From: Hymenopus coronatus
Taxonomy: Eukaryota; Arthropoda; Insecta; Mantodea; Hymenopodidae
Direction: 5' to 3'
Length of the DNA: 64,000 bases
Assembly (NCBI GenBank): GCA_030762935.1
Contig: CM060881.1
Coordinates: 102,004,501-102,068,500, forward strand
In this document: in pieces, positions 57,580 through 64,000 of the stretch
Position numbering within the stretch: the first letter of the stretch is position 1
Layout: each line of letters starts with the position of its first letter
The notes under the pieces: model-generated
What the model saw: only the letters and a program-made list of their open reading frames with translations
The model's database searches: none
What the model was told of the DNA's origin: nothing
Program-made: the position numbers and the translations under genes

Positions 57580-58360
57580 AATAGAACGTTAAAAGATTAT
57601 TCTTTTATCGACGTCGCTAAGAGAAACATTAGCAGAAATAGTTTTATTAATTCATTCTTTATAAATAGAACAAAAATAGAGCAGTACACTAGGCTAAAGT
57701 GATAGTCAAATATTTAACACTTGAAATTGCTTAAATTTTACATTCCCGTGAGTAAAAAGAGAGGAGAAACGAAAGTTTAAAATTTTCACTTGAAAATATT
57801 TAACTAGTTCAAAATTAAAACAAATAACAAGTGATATCTGGGAATCGGTAACTGTACGGAAAAAATGTGTAGGACATAAATGCTGCGTTTTAATATACAA
57901 TTTTCGATTAAGGGGTTATACAAAAGTAGTCCAGAATTAAAAGGCCTTCAGAAGCTGTTTCCAGAAAATTCAAGATACACATTTCGTTTGGCATTTGATA
58001 TTTTAATCATAATCGTTAGAGCCATTTTTGAAAACATCAATATTTTCCATTAAATGTTCCATGTAAAGGGTAAATTGCGAGGAATTTTTTGAAAATCTTC
58101 GCGTCGCAGCTTTGGAAGATACTGAATTTAAATAAAAGTTTGGTATTCAGCCTGCTTTACGTTTTTGTCCACAGACAGAAGCACATACAGACGCACATAC
58201 ACAGACACACCTGCTGGGGCATATTTCTATTTTTTTTTTTATTCAGCGACACTTAAAATTGTATTTTAGGTGAAATCTCGGGACTGAATTTTTCGGTGAA
58301 ATACAATACCTTCTTTTACCCGCTACGGTGTTGTACGTTCATGCTAGAGATAATAAAAAT
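57580..58360 (+). repeat. HLE element, degenerate
   Basis: It runs from AAAAGATTATTCTTTTATCGACG through CTTCAGAAGCTGTTTCCAG, CATGTAAAGGGTAAATTG and an ACACACAG-type core to CTAGAGATAATAAAAATAC. The hairpin is eroded and the 5' tip is not clear. Confidence 0.7.
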
Positions 58361-59500
58361 ACAGATATATACAAATATCTATTACTTTGGTAATGCGGCA
58401 ATTTTATTTTGAAGTTTATTACGAGTAAATTGATGAATGATCACTTTTCTCAAAATCCTACATCGAGTAATGATGTTGGATTTCGCTGTGTAGAGATCGC
58501 AGTTAGGTTCAAGGGATAAATGCATGCTCCAAAGAAAAGGAAACACAGGGAATGCCAGTGGGATACTTGTTCCATGAGACACTTATGAAAGGAACTGAGT
58601 AAAACGGAGTTTGTTTCATTCTCCTGTCCCTTTATCTGTAGATAACAATTAAATCTTCCCCTTGACCTTCCTAGATATAATTTTAGCTATAAATTTAAAA
58701 TCTAGCTGTTCACTAGGATCGTCTTAATAAAACTATTACCTTTCTACTCCATACTTTGCCTTGCCACAATTAGGTAACCATCACATCTTACGCACACTTC
58801 CGTCCATTTTCCCCATAACCTGAAATACGTGCTCGCTAGGTGGAGCCAGTGTTCGACGTGACGATGTAACCAGTGACTGAATTTCAGCTCGAAGACTTAG
58901 ACCAATGATCTAGTTTTTGGTAGAATTTCTTCTAGAAAGAGTGTTTTCGATTGGTCATACTTTTTAAATGTTTAAATTTTCGTTCATCTTTGGCTCTATT
59001 TTTATATTTTATGCTTGAGGGCTCTAAATTATTTTCACATTATTCTGTGTCATTATGTGTTCTGTGCTCATGACTGCACACAGTCGAATTAAGCTTTGAT
59101 CATTCTGATCCTTAAATTTTCTGCAGGTATTGTTCTCTACTCAGAGATAATTGACTTCGATTTATCCTTTTACCTGGTTTTTAATTTCCTTTCGAGGCGT
59201 TCAATATCACATCAGTAATTACGCATGCCTTTGTACATAACGTTGGTTATCGAATTTGAGGCCGCTAAACAGGAACTTTAATATGTTCTTCCTCTTCTGC
59301 ACTTTGTTCATTTTCACTTTTCGAGGTTATTATTTCAAGTTTAGCTTAACATTCAACAGTTAATTTCTTCACCAGCCGAACAGTTTTACAGCAAGCTAAA
59401 AGACGTCTCAGGAGCCATTCACTATTCTCTTGGCAGAAAATCTAGCTATCCAACTCGCATCAAGAGTCGCCTACCACTAGACCAGCTCTCACAGCAAGAC
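58361..59500. other. AT-rich stretch, nothing recognised
   Basis: Nothing recognised. Confidence 0.35.
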
Positions 59501-59504
59501 TTTC

Positions 59505-59672
59505 TGTAAAATAAAAACCAAAATATGTACCTCCTTATGAGGGGCCCAATGGGGCTTACCTCATTTCAATGTTATTCAGTATCATGCATGTAAATAATGT
59601 CTAAAATCAATGATCTGTAGAGCGCACATGCGCTGATCGATCAATAAATCATTAAAAAAAAAAAAAAAAAAA
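59505..59672 (+). repeat. Poly(A)-ended retroposon 3' end
   Basis: GAGGGGCCCAATGGGGC..GATCGATCAATAAATCATT is followed by about 19 A. An AATAAA signal lies about 10 bases before the A-run, as in a retrotransposed transcript. The source element is not recognised and the 5' boundary is unknown. Confidence 0.55.
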
Positions 59673-59704
59673 TTAGCTTATATGCTGCTACCTTCACCTA
59701 ATGT

Positions 59705-59860
59705 TTTTCTTCTTATTCTTTTTGTTTAACGCCCGCTTTAACTACAAATGGCACCGCAGGCGATAACCTTTCTTCTTCTACTTCCTTATTAGGGCAATGA
59801 CCTTGCATGAAATTCGACATAATTCATAATCAGCTGTAAAACTTGCACTGCATTGCAGAA
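59705..59860 (+). repeat. Diverged third copy of the 45922-46510 unit
   Basis: TTCTTCTTATTCTTTTTG, CTTCTTCTACTTCCTTATTAGGG and ACATAATTCATAAT parallel the tandem unit. An extra piece (AACGCCCGCTTTAACTACAAATGG) is present. Confidence 0.55.
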
Positions 59861-60040
59861 TAAAATTGTCACTATACCACAACTACACAACAAGAATCAG
59901 CTGAAAACTCACTTTAACTGCAGAAACAATATGCAGTATAAGAGACACAACTGATAACAGTAGAGGTGCCTTCGGGTGCCCAAAAATATTTTTATAGGAA
60001 TGAACTCTAGTATAAATAATCATTAACAAAGGTCAATGAG

Positions 60041-60314
60041 ACTGCCTCCGTGGTTGAGTGGTTCAACGAGCTGACTTCTTATCCATAGGTTCTGGGTTCG
60101 ATTCCCTGCTGGGGCGGGGAATTTATCTTTAATCAGAACTATTCCTCTCCCCCACAGTATGAATGTGAAATGAATGTGCGTGTGTTTAGGATTAAACTTT
60201 TGATTAATCTGATGTTGTTAACCTACAGTAATACGAGTTGTCACATATCAAAACCCCCGATATGACCATTAAAGTTGAAGGGGGCTATACAAATGAAGCA
60301 ATTAAAAAAAAAAA
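60041..60314 (+). repeat. tRNA-derived SINE (type C), full length
   Basis: It starts ACTGCCTCCGTGGTTGAGTGG (A box) with a B box GGTTCGATTCC at 60095-60105. The 3' end CCCCCGATATGACC..GAAGGGGGCTATAC is followed by an A tail. GTCAATGAG (60032-60040) and GTCAAAGAA (60315-60323) are a probable imperfect target duplication. Confidence 0.85.
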
Positions 60315-60424
60315 GTCAAAGAATGCAAAGGCTAAAAAAAGTAAGAAAAATACAGACTGTTTGTATTCAAAATCATTTACAAGACCTACAAATACAGTTC
60401 ATTGAGGTTGAAAATACCCCGCTC

Positions 60425-60775
60425 CGCCTCTCTATATTTAAAGCTGACTGAAGGATAACTTCGTATTTATCAATCGCCCATACTCTTTCAATTGGATTAT
60501 GCTCCGGGTGGTATGGAGGCAGACGCAGTGCAGTATGACCATGCTGAGACAACTTATCATCGATTCAAAGCGCTTGAACAGAGGTTTCCTTAATTTAATC
60601 AGGTCATAGAGCTCTATCCTGGTCATGCTTTTTGTGTAATTACTGTTTCTGGCAGCATCCAACCACTCCATCATAGCATCTTTCCTGCTGTTCGCACTGG
60701 GAGGCTTCTCTGTTTTCACATTGTGGTAGGAAGCATCATCCAATACAGCGAAATGGGGCGATAAATTCGGAATAA
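60425..60775 (-). pseudogene. DDE_3-type transposase C-terminal relic
   Basis: On the minus strand the frame reads HFAVLDDASYHNVKTEKPP near 60720-60775 and MEWLDAARNSNYTKSMTRIELYDLIKLRKPLF. After a frameshift or stop near 60560 it reads HGHTALRLPPYHPEHNPIERVW (60480-60545). DDASYHN holds the second catalytic aspartate and NPIE the final glutamate of an IS630/Tc1-type DDE transposase (Pfam DDE_3 type) common in insects. The N-terminal half is missing. A possible N-terminal relative is the ORF at 30209. Confidence 0.8.
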
Positions 60776-60999
60776 CTCTTTCAGTAGTTATCGTTAATAA
60801 TAATTAATAATAATAATGATGATAATAAATTTTCAATAATATAAATATGGTTGTCCTTCAAGTTCAGTAACTCCTTTCTTTTTTAATTACTAAAAACTAA
60901 ACATCATGCAGCTTTCATTTATATGTAATATGAAAGAGGACCTTATATGGTTTTATTTTGATTTTACAGATAATCCTAGTAGTTTCCACATTTGCAGTT

Positions 61000-62092
61000 G
61001 GCGTATTTTAACGATGGCGAATTTTGGTGCAGAGCGCGCTTTCTGTGTGTCGGAGTTCGACAAAAACAAGAGTGCTACAGATGTGCAACGGAAGCTGAGG
61101 ACAAAGTACCCCAATAAAGAAGCTCCAAGCAGGAAGTACATTTATGCCTGACATGATAAATTTGTTACTACTGGTTGCCTGTATCTTAAGAAAAGGAGTG
61201 GTGTCCTTCAGTGAGTGAGGAGACCGTAAACCATATGAGAGAGTCATTCTTAAGAAGTCCGAAAAAGTCTGTTCGTAAAGCATCCCGCGAGCTACAAATA
61301 CCACTACGATAGTTTGGAAAACACTACGTAGGAGCTTGTGTAAGAAGCTGTACAATGTATAAATTGCAGCTCTTGCATCAGTTGAAAGCAAACGACAAAC
61401 AATTGCTGTATGAGTAGGAATGAAAGAGTCAGACATACACAACTGCCAAATATAAAGTACCCAGAATCCTCGGGAAATCGTGCATACGAGCGTGATTCAC
61501 CTAAAGTAAACGTTTTGTGCACAGATTCATCACGGAAACTTTATGGACCATTCTTCTTCACGGAAAAGACTGTCATTGTTTACACGTACCTGTATATGAT
61601 ACAGCAGTGACTGTACCCACAGATTCAAGAAGAATCTGATGGTTTCTTGTTACAACAGGACGGGGCTCGACCCATTATCATCAAGCCGTTTGTAATTTCT
61701 TCAACAATGATTTACCTCAACACAGGATAGGACGAGCGGGAAATACTAATTGTTTTAACAAGTGGCCTTTCAGATCCCCAGATTTATGGGGGTACATAAA
61801 AGATAGTGTGTATGTGCCACCTTTACCAGAAAACGTAGAACAACTCAAGTTCAGGATTGAATAAGTTGCTACCCCTATATCAAAGGATATGCTCCAAAGA
61901 GTATGGCAAGAATTTGATTACCGTGTTGACTTATGCGGAGGTACACGTGATTCCCAGAGGCATTGTGAGCTAGACATTGCAAACTATACCATTTGAGATT
62001 CTCTTACATATGACATAAAAACGAAAGCTGATATCTCGTTTTGTAGTTATTAAAAAAGAAAACTGTTACCAGACTTTAAAGACACTCTGTAT
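61000..62092 (+). pseudogene. Tc1/mariner-type transposase, inactivated
   Basis: From ATG at 61014 the frame reads MANFGAERAFCVSEFDKNKSA, then RKLRTKYPNKEAPSRKYIYA, a helix-turn-helix domain common in insect transposases (DUF4817-like), before a stop at 61149. Other frames continue KKSVRKASRELQIPTTTIW near 61270-61320, ERDSPKVNVLCTDSSRKLYGPFFF near 61490-61560, LLQQDGA near 61648 (catalytic aspartate), SPDLWGYIKDSVYVPPLPENVEQLK near 61775-61850 (decayed last catalytic segment) and FDYRVDLCGGTRDSQ near 61915-61960. The likely right terminus is AGACTTTAAAGACACTCTGTA ending about 62091. The matching left terminus was not found. Multiple stops and frameshifts. Confidence 0.85.
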
Positions 62093-62463
62093 TTTCTGAA
62101 CTTCCTAAGTGGAGCAAAGGACATCTTAACGATGTTTCCAGAATCGTGTTAGTTTTTAGTTCATGAGCTAGCCATTATGCGCCATGGGTCAATATTTTAA
62201 TTCTTCACATAGTAAAAAACACGCAAAACCTAAGCTTTCAGGTATTATTATAACAAATTGAACTATGCTAAGTGTATGAAGCTCCAGTTTAAATGAATAT
62301 ACTCCTTTGTAAATACTGCGTCTCTCTCTGTGTCTTTAATTAAGTGTGACATTGATAAATTTGTGTCGAGAAGTTGTGTCAGCTTTCTGCTATACGCCCC
62401 AGCCTCAGATCAGGATGAAACATTTTGGTGACCGGCCTCTCACCTTTGAAGTACTGTTTTTTA
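62093..62463. other. Unassigned stretch
   Basis: Nothing recognised. Confidence 0.35.
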
Positions 62464-64000
62464 CATACCTACCTACCTACCTGAATGAATAAGTGTATTT
62501 ATTTACATAACAATATCATACATAGAATTTCAACAATCCCACGGGTCCACAGACCGTACGTGCTTTTGTAATACATACTAAAAACAATGTTTAAACAACA
62601 ACCGCAAAGAATTGAAAGAGAAAACACGAAAATAAAAAGACAAAGGTAATACACAATCAAAAGCAATATTAGAACAACAATAAAGAATTAAGAGTAAACT
62701 CGAAAATAAAAAAACAAAGATATTCAAATAGAGCAATTTAAATTTACAGCACAGAATACACCTTCATAAATGCAACCTCTTATAATAGATACTTACACTT
62801 AAAAGAAATATATTCACAAAATATATACACAATATATAAAACCATAACGTAAGAGTGACCTAAGTATGACATAATATATATGTATGTAAAATATTGTAGT
62901 CACTTTTATTTAGCAAAAAAATCAATATTTATTTAAAATAATAATCTCAAAAAAAATAAATTCTGGATTAAATGTCAACCCCCATAAACAAAACATAAAG
63001 GAATTATAAAAACTATACAAAAAACATATATTAGCATTGTAATAAACCAAATGAATTAAAGTAATCATTAACATGAGTACGAATTATTGATACCAAAATA
63101 TTCATCTTATTCCTCCCCCCCCCCCCTTCTCTATTGGCAGCCTTCTCAGATCTCAGCTGTTTTGCCTAAATTTACCTGCCCCTACATTCGCGGTAGTAAA
63201 GAATCCCGGTAAATATGATTCGCACCATTCCTCCGTACCCTTAAATCTTCCAAGATGTGAGTCCACGACTCTTCCTCCTCGCAAATGGGACAGATTCTCG
63301 TAACATTCTCGTCAGAAATGTTCGTGCTCCACCATGCTCCTCGTCTAATCCACGCGAGCCCCTCTCTAATGAGTTTGGTACCTGTTTTGATGTATTGCTC
63401 CATACCCCACTCCGATTTTAGGCAGACTGTACTTCTAATGAAACCTTCTCTGAGCATTGCGCAATTATTTGCTCTGTCAATATCACACAGGCGGTTCTTA
63501 ATTTTTCTCCAAATACTCCGCTTGTTTGCCTGCCCCGCCATCCAAATGTATCCCATTCCAATGGTTTTCAACCCTTCCTTTAATTTTGATACCCACGTCG
63601 AATTACCTTCCATTCGCAACTGTTCACGGTAGGAGACTGCCCTAATTAGAGATCGGTTTCCGTGAATGATTCGCATCCAATATTTAACTGCTCTGACTTT
63701 GCACTCTATCGTTTCACCATGTGCCCCAAATTCCCTCATTATTCCGCAGTTTGCCGTACCCCTCCCTACACCCAGAATTCCTTTAAAAAATTGGGTCCTC
63801 ATTTGGTCCAGATTCCCTATTTGTTTCCACGCCCATATTTCTCCTCCATATGTCATCGTGGATCTAACTGACGCTCCGTATACAAGTTTTCATTAAGGTT
63901 ATGGATATATTCGAAATTCTGCAGCGTATCCGGAGAGCTTCCGCCGCTTTCACCCTTGTCTTGTGTTTCGTGATGTCAATGTGTTTTGTCCATTTTCCGT
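62464..64000 (-). mobile_element. Non-LTR retrotransposon, 3' end, runs off the window
   Basis: Minus-strand element. The coding region enters from the right edge and stops at 63182. An AT-rich 3' untranslated region of about 700 bp follows, ending in a short GGTA repeat (ACCTACCTACCTACCT at about 62467-62482 on the plus strand). This is a typical LINE 3' layout. The 5' part lies outside the window. Confidence 0.75.
63182..64000 (-). pseudogene. LINE ORF2 C-terminal part, frameshifted
   Basis: The open part (224 codons, 63182-63856) reads YGGEIWAWKQIGNLDQMRTQFFKGILGVGRG, the segment just after the reverse transcriptase core. It ends with CPICEEEESWTHILEDL, a cysteine-histidine motif like the C-terminal zinc knuckle (C..C....E...H) of many insect LINEs; here the last cysteine is missing. 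Upstream to the window edge the reading frame changes near 63880-63895: WTKHIDITKHKTRVKAAEALRI in one frame, KLVYGASVRSTMTYGGE in another. The frameshift suggests the copy is dead, unless it is a sequencing error. The clade (Jockey, I or other) cannot be decided from this part. Confidence 0.82.

Noticed and set aside
2684..58360. HLE as an ordinary MITE
   Set aside because: Its inverse boxes are not both terminal (the 5' box is about 25 bases inside), no consistent TA or longer target duplication flanks the copies, and one end is a hairpin.
8996..60105. Genuine tRNA genes at the A/B-box sites
   Set aside because: Each occurrence is the head of a longer interspersed repeat, often with target duplications and tails. 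No intact acceptor stem pairing or terminator was seen.
1..64000. CRISPR array, operons, bacterial promoters or ribosome binding sites
   Set aside because: The window is eukaryotic nuclear DNA. No regularly spaced direct repeats with unique spacers and no polycistronic gene layout were seen.

Overview
This window looks like intergenic or accessory DNA from a large, AT-rich arthropod genome, most likely an insect. I found no intact host gene, no rRNA and no free-standing tRNA. The insect assignment rests on a short mitochondrial nad3-like insert at 51497-51601, on several decayed Tc1/mariner-type transposases of kinds common in insects, on non-LTR (LINE) ends, and on at least six kinds of tRNA-derived short interspersed element (SINE). 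Long A, T, CA, GA, TA and CTA/CCA runs also fit eukaryotic nuclear DNA. The species cannot be named from the sequence.

The dominant component is one non-coding repeat family, here called HLE (hairpin-ended, Helentron/HINE-like element). A complete copy is about 0.87-0.94 kb. It starts with an A-run and TCTGATGTGTTCCATTCACATG, with an ACTTTCTCTA box about 25 bases in. It carries a CA-rich core near its 3' end. It finishes with a palindrome centred on ATGTACAT whose outer arm is the inverted form of the 5' box, followed by AGTAAAA. I count about 34 segments on both strands. By adding my intervals they cover roughly 20 kb, close to a third of the window. The layout (subterminal box at 5', terminal hairpin at 3', microsatellite core, no clear target duplication, A/T-run targets, head-to-tail arrays) matches what is described for Helentron-derived non-autonomous elements. 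That assignment is inference.

Left to right: 1.4-2.0 kb holds a Tc1-like transposase relic. 2.6-5.2 kb holds HLE copies. 7.6-9.3 kb holds two SINEs with target duplications and a 35-bp inverted repeat. 9.9-19.4 kb is a dense HLE block with nested and head-to-tail copies. 19.7-20.1 kb holds a LINE relic. 21.5-24.7 kb is a three-level nest: an HLE split by a Tc1/mariner-type transposon, itself split by a second HLE, with a 198-bp near-perfect palindrome inside the transposon. 25-33.9 kb holds more HLE, a 600-bp trinucleotide array, a SINE and an HLE split by a 1,085-bp terminal-inverted-repeat transposon. 34-38.7 kb is mostly featureless. 38.7-43.8 kb holds a SINE, a nearly full-length dead mariner, a rearranged mariner fragment inside an HLE, a LINE relic and a dead pogo/Tigger-like transposase. 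44.5-47.2 kb holds SINEs and a 290-bp tandem duplication. 50.6-58.4 kb holds HLE copies, the mitochondrial insert and a SINE inside an HLE. 59.5-64 kb holds a poly(A)-ended repeat, a SINE, two more transposase relics and the 3' end of a LINE that runs off the window.

Nothing here forms an operon or pathway. What the window offers is a layered insertion history, and the HLE family was active both before and after at least one cut-and-paste transposon. Boundaries of degenerate copies are approximate, generally within 10-30 bases.
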